Shown here piece after piece: positions 33,680 to 44,371 of a stretch of 64,000 nucleotides of DNA; the stretch's first letter is position 1, and each line of letters starts with the position of its first letter. The notes under the pieces were generated by a model. It searched no databases, was not told the DNA's origin, and was given only the letters and a program-made list of their open reading frames with translations. The position numbers and the translations under genes were made by a program. The DNA is taken from NCBI GenBank assembly GCA_000827205.1, contig KN832569.1:605165-669164 (forward strand), in the 5' to 3' direction. The DNA comes from Plicaturopsis crispa FD-325 SS-3 (taxonomy: Eukaryota; Basidiomycota; Agaricomycetes; Amylocorticiales; Amylocorticiaceae).

Positions 33680-36600
33680 ATGACAGTCCAGCTCGCCAAT
33701 CCGCGTTCCCGTACGTCCAACCGTTCTCTCGCAAGGATACTACGTACTGACATCTTGCCAGTGCCCGACGAGAACTGGGACGACGATTTCGAGCTCGACA
33801 GGAACGCGCACGGAGAGGATAGCACGGCACTAGCTCACGACGATGAAGACACGCGAATCCGCAAATCAACATCTACCGCCCAGTCTGACTGGGACGCACC
33901 GCAAGAGTGTGCTGTAGCGGGCCCATCGACGCCCACACGAGTCAAACGCCCGCCAGCGCAGGATAACTGGGATGAGGATTTTGAGGACTCGCCGGTACGT
34001 GGTCCTCGTCGTCGCTCGACGCCCCGCAAAGCTCCGTCGTCCGTGCGTCACCTGGAGTCCTGGGACGACGACTTCGAGGACGCGCCGCCGTCGAACCACG
34101 TCACGCCCAAGCGGCGGCGGCCCACGCAAACGCTCAACTCGTCCGACGAGGACGAGTTCGGGGCCGCGCCCGAGGAGGAGGACCGCACAGTGACCGCGCG
34201 CGTCAGGCGCATGCCGCTCGCCAAAGCGTCCCCGCCCCCGCCCGTCCCCCCACTCCCCGACGGCACCCGCAGCGGCAGCGTCTTCCCGCCGCCACAGCGT
34301 TCCCCCGCCAACTCCGTCTTCTCCATCCCGCCACGCCCGCCGTCCACGACTACGACGCACTACGGCTCTACCACACACCTTACGCACCCGCACCTCCGCC
34401 CGACCTCGGGCGGGCTCGGCAACCTCCCGCCGAGCCCACCTATCCACCACCAGCGCCGCCGCCTGCGCAAGAAGTCGCGCCCGCAGCCGCCGTCGTACCG
34501 GCACCAGGTGCTCAACGACGAGTCCGATGACGGCCAATTCGAGCAGGATGAGGAGGCTGACGGGGACGCACAGGCTGACCCGCAGCAGCGCGAGCTCGTG
34601 CGGACGCCCCCACCACCCGCGAGCGCGCCGCCGTCGCTGCCCTCGTCCCCGCCCACGCCGAACACCCTCCTCCAGCGCATCGGCTCCGTGAAGAAGTGGG
34701 GCGTACGCAAGAAGCGCGCGTCGACGGGCCCGGAGGAGGCGCTGCGTGACGACCGCGACGATACGCCGCGCGCGCACTCGGAGTCGCAGGAGCGCGGCTG
34801 GTTTTTTCGCGGCAGCCCGGGCGGTGCGGCGGACGATGTCGCGCAGATGATGGCCGGCGGCGGGAGTGGCAGTGGGAGCCCTACGAAGGCGGCGGAGAGC
34901 CCGACGAAGCCCGGGCGGCGGCGGAGTCTGCTATTCGGGCGCGCGTCGAAGGGCGAGGACAGCTCGAACGCAAACGCGAGCAGGACAAGTCTGGGCGCGG
35001 GGGTGCCGTGCAGCCGGCAGACGTCGTCGTCGTACTCGCACCACGCGGACGACGAGGGGCACGGGCGGCGCGAGGAGAGGGAGGGCTCGCGCGGCTTCAT
35101 CGGCAGCGTGCGGCGGATCAGTCTGGTGGGCAGCGGGCAAAGGAAGCATAGGCGCACGAAGAGCTCGGTTGGGAGCGAAGGTATGCCCCCAGGCCATCCC
35201 CAGGCCAGCGACGCGGAGGAGTCGCCGAGACTCCTTCCCCCGATCGAGCTTCATCCGCTGATGCCTCCCATAGAGCTACACTCGCCATCGGGCGCGACGA
35301 CCGAGGCACACGTGGACGCGTTGATCAACGCTTCGCCTGAACAGCCGACTGGCAGGCACCGCTCGCCGAGCTACGCAGAAGTAGTGGCGACTTCGCCTGG
35401 CTCTGCACCAGCTTCTACTTCTACTTCTACGCACCCTCCGCCTCCCCCACCGCCAACGACACCACCACGGCAGGTTTTGATCCCTGTATCTCCCCAAAGC
35501 GCGTCGCTAGGCCGCGCACAGGGCGAGAAGGACAAGCACGCAGCTGTTGACAAGGAAAAGTCGACTCCGCGGCGAAATTCATTGGGCGATCTGAAGATTC
35601 CAGCACGCATCAGCCAGGCGCAAGTTGGGCTGAGACGGGATCTAGGACTTGTGCGGGAGTTTGCAGCGAGTGTAGAGCGTACGTTTCTCTTCGCCTACAT
35701 GCGTATCGTACTTTGCTCACGTAGCCGTTTTGCAGAGCTGAAGGAACTGCAGACGACATACTATTCTTTAGTAGTCGAAATGCAAACTATCCTCGAAGCA
35801 CAGCACGTCGACGCCCAGGACCAGACATCCGGCCAGAGCAGTACATCTCGCGCGACCTCCCCCACTTTCTTCAACCTGTCGCGCCCCGGCTCGCGTTCGC
35901 GAGCGCGATCCAGCACGAACCCGCCACCACACCTCCCTGTGCCGCCCCACAAACAGCTCGCCGCTGCGTTCCACACCATCAACTCCAAATACCAAATCTC
36001 ATGGGAGTGCGCCGAGCTCCTTATCGAGCTTGGCGGTGGCACGCCGGCGCCCCAGCCCCCAGCCGTGAACGCGAGTGCATCCGCGCCAGCGGTCAGCGGG
36101 AAGGGCAGAGAACGCGCCATCACGCTGGCAGGCGACGAGTCGAAACCGCCTCATCTTCCCCCGCAGGCAGCTCCCCCACCGCAGCAGCAGCAGCAGCAAC
36201 ATCCCTCCGGCCCGCCCATCGCGAGTCCGCCTCCGAATCTTGCGTGGCGCGCGTCGACGGGCCGGCACGATCTCAGCTCGCGGCAGCTCGTGCTCCTCCG
36301 GGAGATGCTGAACGGGAGCGGGGACGACGATGCGATTCCGGAGGATGCGGGGTCCACGATCAATCGCCAGTGGCGCTGGGGAGACAGCACCGTGTCCTTT
36401 GCCCTGCCCTCGGAGGACTCGGGACAGGCCTCGCCGACGAAGAAGAAGCGCAGGGCTAGCCGGATAGGGATGGGCATGAGCGGTCTTAGAGATATGCTGC
36501 GGTCGTTGAAGCGCGACCGCACTGCCCTGGAACAGCTCCCGCCACCGCCGACGTCGTTCTCGGCGTCGGCGAGCACGGACTCGTCCCTCGACAGCCACGG

Positions 36601-37384
36601 CCAGCGTGTCACCAGCCCGCCGCCGTTTTTGTCGGCACAGCGCAGACGAGCAAAGACGAGCACGGGCCCTGAGTCGGTCCGGTCAGCACATGGCAACGGC
36701 GATGCAGTCTACAACACGGCAGCCTCCGTCTCGTCCTTTACCCACAAGGCGTCGCCGCGGCGGCCCTCCCTCGCGTCGATCTTCCGGTTCAGTCAGAAGA
36801 CCAAGCCTGGTAGTGCCGAAGCGCAGACGGGGACGGGAACGGTCCACGAGAGCAGCAGCAGCAATACGGAGGAGGAGGACTGGGACCGCATCGACTCGTC
36901 TTCGGATCTCGACCTCGCCGCGCGCGCACTGGGCATCGGCGACGGCTCGTCGACGGTGAAGGGCCGCAAGGGCCGCTCGCCGTACCTCCAGGACCCACGG
37001 CAGCGCCCGGTCACGCCCAGCCGCCGCGCGCCAAGCGCCTCGCAGTCGTCGATATTCGGCCGCCCGGACTCGCCGCATGCACGCGCGACGCGGCTGTCGA
37101 ACGTCGAGGAGAACGCGTCGATGGACGACGACGGCAGCGGGGGGAAGGGCGCGAAGGGCAAGCACCGCTCGCTGCAGCCACCGCGCCCGCAGAGGTCTGC
37201 GATGGCTGGGAAGTCTGGGTCGGTGCGGTCGGCGCCGCCGCAGATGTTCCAGACGGTCGACCCGGGGAAGCTGGCGATGACGCCGGACAATATCAGGCCG
37301 CTGCTGGAGAATGCGAAGGAGGTGCAGGCGCGACTGAACGACTGCATCGGGGAAATTCGGACGTTGCTCGCCGCTCGTGCATGA
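33680..37384 (+). CDS. Byr4/Bfa1-like cytokinesis regulator (tentative)
   Basis: Large, mostly disordered protein. The open frame covers the whole interval, but two introns of 51 and 57 nt, both multiples of three without stops, are likely: 33711-33761 (GTACGT donor, TACTGAC branch site, CAG acceptor) and 35679-35735. Spliced exons 33680-33710, 33762-35678, 35736-37384 give 1198 aa. The N-terminus repeats an acidic motif three times (NWDDDFEL, NWDEDFED, SWDDDFED). Such WDxDFE repeats and the C-terminal block (MTPDNIRPLLENAKEVQARL) resemble Byr4/Bfa1, the scaffold of the GTPase-activating complex for the septation GTPase Spg1/Tem1. The rest is Pro/Ser-rich with basic segments and a short Gln run. 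The role at the spindle pole body is inferred from this similarity; the gene itself is certain. Confidence 0.7.
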   Translation: MTVQLANPRSRTSNRSLARILRTDILPVPDENWDDDFELDRNAHGEDSTALAHDDEDTRIRKSTSTAQSDWDAPQECAVAGPSTPTRVKRPPAQDNWDEDFEDSPVRGPRRRSTPRKAPSSVRHLESWDDDFEDAPPSNHVTPKRRRPTQTLNSSDEDEFGAAPEEEDRTVTARVRRMPLAKASPPPPVPPLPDGTRSGSVFPPPQRSPANSVFSIPPRPPSTTTTHYGSTTHLTHPHLRPTSGGLGNLPPSPPIHHQRRRLRKKSRPQPPSYRHQVLNDESDDGQFEQDEEADGDAQADPQQRELVRTPPPPASAPPSLPSSPPTPNTLLQRIGSVKKWGVRKKRASTGPEEALRDDRDDTPRAHSESQERGWFFRGSPGGAADDVAQMMAGGGSGSGSPTKAAESPTKPGRRRSLLFGRASKGEDSSNANASRTSLGAGVPCSRQTSSSYSHHADDEGHGRREEREGSRGFIGSVRRISLVGSGQRKHRRTKSSVGSEGMPPGHPQASDAEESPRLLPPIELHPLMPPIELHSPSGATTEAHVDALINASPEQPTGRHRSPSYAEVVATSPGSAPASTSTSTHPPPPPPPTTPPRQVLIPVSPQSASLGRAQGEKDKHAAVDKEKSTPRRNSLGDLKIPARISQAQVGLRRDLGLVREFAASVERTFLFAYMRIVLCSRSRFAELKELQTTYYSLVVEMQTILEAQHVDAQDQTSGQSSTSRATSPTFFNLSRPGSRSRARSSTNPPPHLPVPPHKQLAAAFHTINSKYQISWECAELLIELGGGTPAPQPPAVNASASAPAVSGKGRERAITLAGDESKPPHLPPQAAPPPQQQQQQHPSGPPIASPPPNLAWRASTGRHDLSSRQLVLLREMLNGSGDDDAIPEDAGSTINRQWRWGDSTVSFALPSEDSGQASPTKKKRRASRIGMGMSGLRDMLRSLKRDRTALEQLPPPPTSFSASASTDSSLDSHGQRVTSPPPFLSAQRRRAKTSTGPESVRSAHGNGDAVYNTAASVSSFTHKASPRRPSLASIFRFSQKTKPGSAEAQTGTGTVHESSSSNTEEEDWDRIDSSSDLDLAARALGIGDGSSTVKGRKGRSPYLQDPRQRPVTPSRRAPSASQSSIFGRPDSPHARATRLSNVEENASMDDDGSGGKGAKGKHRSLQPPRPQRSAMAGKSGSVRSAPPQMFQTVDPGKLAMTPDNIRPLLENAKEVQARLNDCIGEIRTLLAARA

Positions 37385-38044
37385 TTTATTGCGCTCCTTG
37401 AGTGGGCTGCCTGTATCTAGGTATCGGTCGGACGGAGTGGACGCGGACCCTGGTCGGTCAACCGGTCACTGCTGAGTGCTCATATTCCCTCTTGTCGTTT
37501 CGCTCCTTACATCACATCGCATCGCATTGCATCTCTTTTTATTCCACTGCATCATCTACCTACCATTGGACTGTTCTCTCGCCTCGTCAACGACTGCATC
37601 CCCGCGCAACCCCGTTTGCTCGTCCGCTCCTTACCCGCTCTGCATCTGCTGCTCTCGCTTTCGTTCGCCCTGTCTTCATGTACCACCACGTAACTCACGG
37701 CAACCCCTTCATGTGTTAATTTCGTTTACGATAGATATATACGGTACTTACGACGGTGCATGCAGACAGACCGCATAGCTACCAGACCTTATGTCAAATT
37801 CATTCAGATACTACAATAATGACAAAGTTCCTGTGAAGTTTGTGAACGACTCGAGACAACCTCGAGACTCTCTTCAACGTTCCACGTCTACGAATTCTAC
37901 AAATCTACCCCACCACAGCCTTATGTAGCTCCCCGTTTCAAACCTCGTCAAGCCTTTCAATTTACGAGTTTCTTAAACTCCCCCTAATATGTGAAGTACC
38001 CGACACTCAATCTCAAGGCTATCATACTGACTTTTTTTCTCGAG
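37385..38044. other. Intergenic between Byr4-like and FunK1 genes
   Basis: 660 bases of pyrimidine-rich 3' and 5' flank. No gene or clear repeat is seen. Confidence 0.4.
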
Positions 38045-40243
38045 ATGGACATCGATCCTGGTGTCGATGATATTTCATTCATACATCCTCCTGAAACTCG
38101 GTCTAGTCGAGGCGTCTTGAGAACTGAACTCAAAGGGAATGTCGTCTATAACGACAAGAGCATCTTCACCCGCTTAGGCGTCAGCCAGGTCCCCGAGATT
38201 CTCGTGGAACAATGCGTCGCCCCTTTCGTCGGCAACGCAGGATTGCAGAGATCTAAAAAAGAGCTTTTGCGCCTGGTAGCCTCGGCGAGTGATCATGAAG
38301 TACGAATGTACCCCCACTTGGTACGTATACGTTCACGTCGTCGCCTCGTCTCGTAGAACCTCACATGTCATCCGTCGCAGTATCGCGTATTCGAACACAT
38401 CGAAACATTTTCCGCTGATGGAACTCGCGCTCACCAGCGCCAGTTCGTGCCAGGCGGCTCTGCGACCCTCACCGCGGAAGGCGAAACCTGGGCGTTTCCA
38501 CGTGAAGTCCCCGACTTCGCATTGCTTGATATCGACGACGACAATCCTCGCGTTCGGGTGTCGTTCGAGAAAAACAGGGACGATGCCCCAACTCGCCTCT
38601 GGCGGGTAAAGTCTGGATGGGTAGCAGTCAAAGTCAAAGTGGAGGATGGGCCGGTCCCGGCTTCGATAATGCACAACCGCGATGGCACTGACACCGATAT
38701 CCAGGATATGCTCACCCAAGCGGCCGACTACGCCCGCCTGCACCTCTCCGCCCGGCCATTTCAGCTCTACTCCGTCGGCTTGCTCATCTTCGGCTCCAAA
38801 TTCTGTGTCGGATTCTTCGACCGCGACGGCGTCCAGCTTTCTCCCGTGCATGATATGTGGGCAGATTTCGGTTTATTCGTGCGCGTCGTGCGCCGCATGG
38901 CGTGCGATATGTCGCCGGAGGCCCTGGGTCGTGATCCCTCGGCCGTCTTGCTTCGAGATGACGATCCCAAGCGCCTGCAGGCGCTAGATGCCCTGGGCTC
39001 CGAAGACGCGAGAACGGTCCCCGCGTATGCTGTTGCGGTCGGTGGGGGAAAGGATAGGCGGGTGTGGGTGACGGTCGGCCCCCCGATTTGGTCGTCCTAC
39101 TCGCTCCTGGGTCGAGGGACGTCGGTGTGGCGGGCATACGATCCCAAATCAGGCCGGCTGTTGGTGCTGAAGAACGCGTGGAGAAGCAGTAAGCGCACGC
39201 CGGAGTCTGCGATCTACCGACACATTCGGGGCAGCCATCCGGGACTCGCACTATTCGATTCCGGTGGCGATGTCATATTTCCCGGCGAAAAAGTGGCTAT
39301 TAGCGCGCAGAGATTGCGCGACTTCAACGACTTGGGCGACGGCGAAACTGCGATCCTGCACCGCATCGTCATCGAGACGCTCGGCCGACCGTTATGGGAC
39401 TACAGCACCGAGCTGGAGCTGCTGCTAGGTATCCGCGCGGCTATGAAAGGTAAGCGCCGCCCGTGTCCGTGAGTTGCCAACCGCTCACGCTCTACCAGGC
39501 CACCAGTTCCTTTACGAGCAGGGTATATTACATCGCGACGTCAGCGGGGGGAATGTGATGCTTTCCGCTGATGCGGCGCTTGGCGCAGAATCGGAGGGCT
39601 TCCTCATGGACGTGGAATACGCCCGTGTAGAAGGCGCATTTCTAGACAAAGTCACTGTGACCGATATCAAGTCTGTTAACCATGGGCATGGCATCCACAG
39701 TGACACAGGGCCCGCAAAGCGTACGCATACTCATTTTTCCAGCTCGAGGGTGCTACGCGGTGCGGCGATGACGGTGAGAAAAGTCCTCTCTTGGTGATAC
39801 TTTGCTGACATTTATTTTTCATGTTCAAGGGGACTCTGCAATTCATGGCCTTCGAAATCCTCGAAGCGGTGGGCACTTCCAACAGTATCAAGCACCAAGT
39901 GTGGCACGATATCGAGTCCTTTATCTGGGTCTTGTGCTACACCGTCCTCAGGCGCATGGTCAGGAGTCCCCTTACGCCCTTGTCAAAGGAGCAAAAGGAC
40001 ATCGCGAGAGACAACTTCCTTGCGTGGTTTGGCCACTCCAATATTCGCGCGATCACAACGAACAGAACCGCTCTTACTGGTCCTTTAGCGGTTAAATGGT
40101 ATCAGGGGATGCTTTCTGTGCCCATGACCGCGTTGTACGAGCGCCTGCATCAGCTCCTACTGCACGGGCAGTCGGGGGCGTCCCCGCTCGCTTATGATTC
40201 GGTCTTCGCTGCGCTTGATGAGGCGATCTCCGCGTCAACTTAG
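38045..40243 (+). CDS. FunK1-type fungal protein kinase
   Basis: Member of the FunK1 family of protein kinases expanded in mushroom-forming fungi; cellular targets unknown. Exons 38045-38320, 38381-39449, 39499-39773, 39830-40243 give 677 aa. The N-terminal ~270 residues are the FunK1 lead-in region. The nucleotide-binding part reads LLGRGTSVWRAYDPKSGRLLVLKNAW, with the likely catalytic Lys in LVLKNAW. The catalytic loop is ILHRDVSGGNVM (HRD motif present). The DFG-equivalent is FLMDVEYARV, where MDVE replaces DFG. The activation segment ends in MTGTLQFMAFEIL, an APE-like region, followed by HDIESFIWVLCY. The last residues match a relic at about 33240-33386. The start at 38045 is the first in-frame ATG. 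Nothing is broken. Confidence 0.9.
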
Positions 40244-40688
40244 CGCTGCTCGCAACAGAGTAGATTTTGTTTTTATATTCCACACTTGGACAACCATGCC
40301 GGTCTCGAGACTTGACTTGTATGGCACGCACAAAATTACATGGATCGTTTCTAGTGAAATATTTCTGTGCATCCTTCTCAGTTCTGGACTTGGAACGCCA
40401 TGGTGCGCGCGCCACAAAAGACATAAACCCGAGCCACGTGGATCCAGACGGACACGTCGCAGCGGGGCCAAATAGATATTTTGACGAGAATGCTCCTACC
40501 ATCTGCCCAACATTTAACCGCGATTTGCTGGCGTGTCGCTGCCATCGTTGTCTGCACTTGACATACCATTCCTTGTCTCTAAATCTCTCGACGGCATCTC
40601 TAGATTCTGCGGGCGACAGACCCACGACTGAGGTCACGGAAATCCGTAATTCGTGCTCGAGTCTTGCAGCTTGCTTGAATCGCCATCC
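40244..40688. other. Intergenic between FunK1 and HUT1-like genes
   Basis: About 445 bases. Overlapping frames on both strands show no domain and are treated as chance. Confidence 0.4.
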
Positions 40689-42099
40689 ATGTCTTTCATT
40701 CGGTGCGCAAACTCCTTTATCTATACGACCGGTAAATGTCTTACAACAGGCGGTAGATTAGCGCTATGCGTTGTCGGCGTGTACTCGATGTTCTTGGTGA
40801 GCATACATCTATAGGCGTTGGTCGCGTCTGACCGTGATGTAGCTATGGGCCATAGCGCAGGAACGATGTGCGTGCTCGCATGTTATTTTACTCGCATTGC
40901 TAGCTAATATCTGCGCGAAGTGTCCGTGCCATTCGCGTCGATAGACGGAAAGACGGCCGATAAATTCCAGTCGCCGCTGTTTCTGGGGACGTGCCAAAGC
41001 TTTCTCAGCTCACTCTCTGCTCTCGCATACATCCTGATATTTCGGAGGAAGTCTGGCTCCAGCTTCTCCGAAACGCTGGGGCTACCCACGACCGAAACCG
41101 CCAAACCAGCCAACGGCCATGCACACACTGCAAACGGCCATGCGAAGCCTACAAACGCGCGACGCGCACTGCTCCTACGGTATCTCCAGTGCGCGCTCTT
41201 CATCACGTCCGCCGCGCCCTTTGGCTTCGCAGCCCTCGCGCACATATCCTACCCCGCGATGGTCCTCGGCAAATCCTGCAAGCTCGTCCCCGTCATGCTC
41301 ATGAATGTCCTCCTCTACCGCCGGCGCTTCGCGCCCTACAAATACCTCGTCGTCGGAATGGTCACCGCCGGCATCAGCGTCTTCATGCTCCTCGGCCCGC
41401 GCAAGCCGCACAAGGCCGGTGGTGAGACGACCGCGCGCGCGAACGCGATCGGCACGCTGTACCTGCTCATCAACCTCGCGCTCGACGGCGCAACGAACAG
41501 CACGCAGGACGATATCTTCGCGCGCCACCCGAAGCTGACGGGCCACCAGATGATGTTCTTCATCAACGCGGGCTGCACGCTGATGACGCTCGCGCTCGCG
41601 CTGCTCCCACTGCCGTATGTGCCCGTGCTCCACCCCGCTGTGGAGCCCGGCGCGGAGATGTGGGAGGCACTGCGCTTCGTGCAGACGCACACCGGCGTCG
41701 CGCGGGCCGTGGGTGCGTTTGCGATGACTGGTGCGCTTGGTCAGCTCTTCATCTTCGAGACGCTGCAGCACTTTGGCTCCCTTACGCTTGTGTAGGTTTC
41801 TCCTCTTGTGCGCTGTACCGACGGATCGGCTGACGTGCATCTAGGACAATCACGCTCACGCGCAAGTTGTTCACGATGCTCCTGTCTGTCGTCGTGTACA
41901 ACCACAGGCTGACGGCCGGCCAATGGCTGGGTGCAGCGATCGTCTTCGCCGGCATCTCCGTCGAGGCGTGGGTCAAACGAAAAGGTGCGTTCTCGCTCAG
42001 AATCATTCTAATAAACGCCGTTCGCTGAATGGCCGCACAGACGTGCACGCGAAACGCGTGCTTGCCGAGAAGGAAAAGGCGAAGATCAAGTCTCTCTAA
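40689..42099 (+). CDS. HUT1: UDP-galactose transporter homologue HUT1 (SLC35B1 family)
   Basis: Nucleotide-sugar transporter of the endoplasmic reticulum/Golgi membrane. Exons 40689-40796, 40843-40867 (25 nt), 40921-41791, 41845-41984, 42041-42099 give 400 aa, all in phase. The start [17 protein letters not shown] leads into the first helix [22 protein letters not shown]. Family landmarks: [75 protein letters not shown], and [19 protein letters not shown]. The C-terminus is Lys-rich ([10 protein letters not shown]), consistent with ER retention. A Gly/His/Ala-rich linker ([13 protein letters not shown]) sits in the second loop. Role by homology: UDP-galactose import, with links to ER folding. 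Confidence 0.93.
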
Positions 42100-42580
42100 T
42101 TTATTCATAGAGGTTGTAGTAACTGCGAATCCGTATTCATGACTTGAGTCTTCGCGCTTCCCAGGTTGTTGTGGACAATTTGACGGCTCTGTTAGATGTC
42201 CTGCGTTTGTGTCATTGCGACGGCGGATAATACTCGGCAGACACGTACCAACAGGGCACGGATGGAAACGGCTCAGTCACCGTCACCCGGCTGCAGGCGA
42301 CTGTGCCTCGTCTTGAGTGTGTCTTGGAATCTTTAGCGATTCTCTCAGTTGCTTCCCAATAGTCCGCAAACGGCGTGCTGCAGCATCTCAGCAGCATACG
42401 ATGACAGGTGTTGTTCTAATTGTGTTCACTGTTCTTTGCCAGAACGTCGCCACGAGGCTCTTGTCTTCTCGTCTTCCTCACAAACGGTGTTTCGCAGCTC
42501 TTCGCGCACGATGTTACCTTCCTCGAGAGAAGGTGTCTGACGGGGACTTGCTCGGCAATGGATAAAAGGATCGCAGGTCG
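42100..42580. other. Upstream region of tandem Pro-rich gene 1, duplicated at 44125-44300
   Basis: No gene. From about 42411 the sequence is repeated 1.7 kb downstream in front of the second Pro-rich gene: CTAATTGTGTTCA, CCAGAAC, GTGTCTGACGGGGACTT and GGATAAAAGGATC all recur in the same order. Confidence 0.7.
42562..42568 (+). promoter_or_regulatory. TATA box of tandem Pro-rich gene 1
   Basis: ATAAAAG within GGATAAAAGGATC, 97 bases before the proposed ATG at 42665. The same element, with the same flanks, precedes the paralogue. Confidence 0.65.
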
Positions 42581-42664
42581 ATGCCTTTCACCCCAGTGCC
42601 CTCCCTCTATCCGGCACTCCAGAAGATTCACACCAACATCCCTACCAACCGAGACTACAACACG

Positions 42665-43324
42665 ATGATTCCCGGGCCCCGGGCGGTACACGGCGAAATC
42701 AAGTCGACGACCCACACATTGCGCCGCGACGGCACCATCAGATCGTTTACAGTCGAGTTCACGCCGTCGGGCCAGAAGCAGTACGCGCCGCAGCCGTACG
42801 GCATCGAGCTCGGCGGTGGACAGGCCCTTAGCCTGCAGTACCTGCTGGCCTCGCAGGCAATGCTGTCACCAGCTCCAGCTCCGAGCGTGCCGGCGTATTC
42901 TCCCTCCCGCAGATCCCTTCCGCCGGCGTCCCCGTCTCAGTTCTCTGCGCGCGGCCGTGTGGCCTCGCCCAGTGCCCTCGGCATCGCACCCGCGCCCTCG
43001 CCCTCGCCGTCGAACTCGTCCCTCTACCACCGCCGCGGGCGCAACCCACCGCCGCCCTCCCCTCTCAGCTCTGGCTTCTTCCCCCAAGAGCCTTCTCACT
43101 CCCTCCCACGCGCCCGCTTCGAGGAGGTCCCCGAGGAAGACGAGGAGCAAGAGCAAGAGCAGTCCCAGTACCCGGAGGATTTCGGCAGCGACATGTACAC
43201 GGACAGGGCTGGCTCCACGCCGTACCACAAGTCCGGCGCGTCTGTCCCGTGGTCCTCCGACATGACCCCCAGCAACCGCGACAGGAAGGGCAAGAGGCGC
43301 GCGGATGCGCCTTGGCGTGGGTGA
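42665..43324 (+). CDS. Orphan Pro/Ser-rich protein, tandem copy 1
   Basis: Single-exon frame, 219 aa from the ATG at 42665. An upstream in-frame ATG at 42581 exists, but comparison with copy 2 places that stretch in the duplicated 5' leader, so 42665 is preferred. The N-terminus reads MIPGPRAVHG and then IRSFTVEFTPSG, which aligns with MYPATPTGPPYGPFRSVTVEV in copy 2. The middle is Pro/Ser/Ala-rich and disordered. The C-terminal third is acidic (EEVPEEDEEQEQEQ), then AGSTPYHKSG and a basic end (RDRKGKRRA). No signal peptide, membrane helix or known domain is present. A basic terminus could mean nuclear localisation, which is inference. I do not recognise the family. Confidence 0.7.
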   Translation: MIPGPRAVHGEIKSTTHTLRRDGTIRSFTVEFTPSGQKQYAPQPYGIELGGGQALSLQYLLASQAMLSPAPAPSVPAYSPSRRSLPPASPSQFSARGRVASPSALGIAPAPSPSPSNSSLYHRRGRNPPPPSPLSSGFFPQEPSHSLPRARFEEVPEEDEEQEQEQSQYPEDFGSDMYTDRAGSTPYHKSGASVPWSSDMTPSNRDRKGKRRADAPWRG

Positions 43325-44300
43325 GTAAACCCTCGTCTGTGTCTACTTGCGGGAGCGTATACGTCACGCAGAAACGCCCCCGATGGACTCTGCGTCGTAC
43401 GTTCCATTTGTCTGGACTCAACTCTATGCTTTTTGTCTCGTGCTCTGAGAAAGTATGTACTACATGCCGTATGCCAATCTATGCAATCTGTGATACTAGT
43501 TTCCTCCGCGTCAATCTCGTGGTGGCCAGTTGGAAGCTGGCATGAAGGGTAGTCAATGGACTGGATGTTCACTGTGAATTCACTAAATGCGAACTGAGGA
43601 TGTAAGTTGTTTTGAGTAAAGCCGCGGAGTTTCAATCGTTCCTTGTCCTCGACCACGACGACCACAACGTCCTCCGGATATTTTCCCGATCGACTACAGC
43701 TCGAGAGCTTACGGTGATTACAAGGCGTCAAGATTGCAAGGCGTCAAGATTGCACTGGATAACGACTTCAAACGATTGCGCTCCAAAAGAAATTCGATGC
43801 GAAGATGACCAGCGTTGAATTCGTGCCTCGGTGAGCCTGTTGCTGAGTATCTTCGAAACCTAAAACACGGATTCTGAGAAGCTCACGAAACTGGCCCGTG
43901 TCTTTTTGTCTTCTTATGGATAGCATTGACGACCCTGTGTGGTCCCCTACGGGTCTGCGATCGCGGTACTCGGCATCCCCTGTTCAATGAAAGGACAAAG
44001 TCGAGCAAAGACCCAACGTATACTTCGCCTTCGTCTCTGCCCGTATTTCGATACGTGTTTGACGCGTTTTTTTGATGTCTAGATTATCGACAGTGACGGC
44101 GACTTAAAGCACCCAGGCAACACACGGCGTTGATCTAATTGTGTTCATTGTCCTCTTCCAGAACTTCGCGGATTGGCTTCCTTTCCTCGGGTTCCACGCG
44201 CGGTGTCTCGAGGTTCTTGGAACTTGGCTTCGCGTTGATATCGAAAACAGGTGTCTAACGGGGACTTCCATGCTGACGGTGGATAAAAGGATCACAGCAC
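43325..44300. other. Intergenic between tandem Pro-rich genes
   Basis: About 1 kb. The right 180 bases duplicate the promoter of copy 1. The left part includes a short direct repeat at about 43722-43752 (CAAGGCGTCAAGATTG twice). No gene is supported. Confidence 0.45.
44283..44289 (+). promoter_or_regulatory. TATA box of tandem Pro-rich gene 2
   Basis: ATAAAAG within GGATAAAAGGATC, 83 bases before the ATG at 44372, matching the promoter of copy 1. Confidence 0.65.
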
Positions 44301-44371
44301 GCTAACCCTTGCATCAGTACTCCTCCCATCCAAAGCACTCCAGAATATCCACACAATTACCACCGACACAA

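Noticed and set aside
33866-34777. 303-codon Arg-rich minus-strand frame inside the Byr4-like gene
   Set aside because: Antisense of a low-complexity coding region; Arg/Val/Ala-rich composition is typical of chance frames in GC-rich codons.
36178-36201. CAG microsatellite
   Set aside because: It encodes a short Gln run within the Byr4-like protein; too short to be notable by itself.
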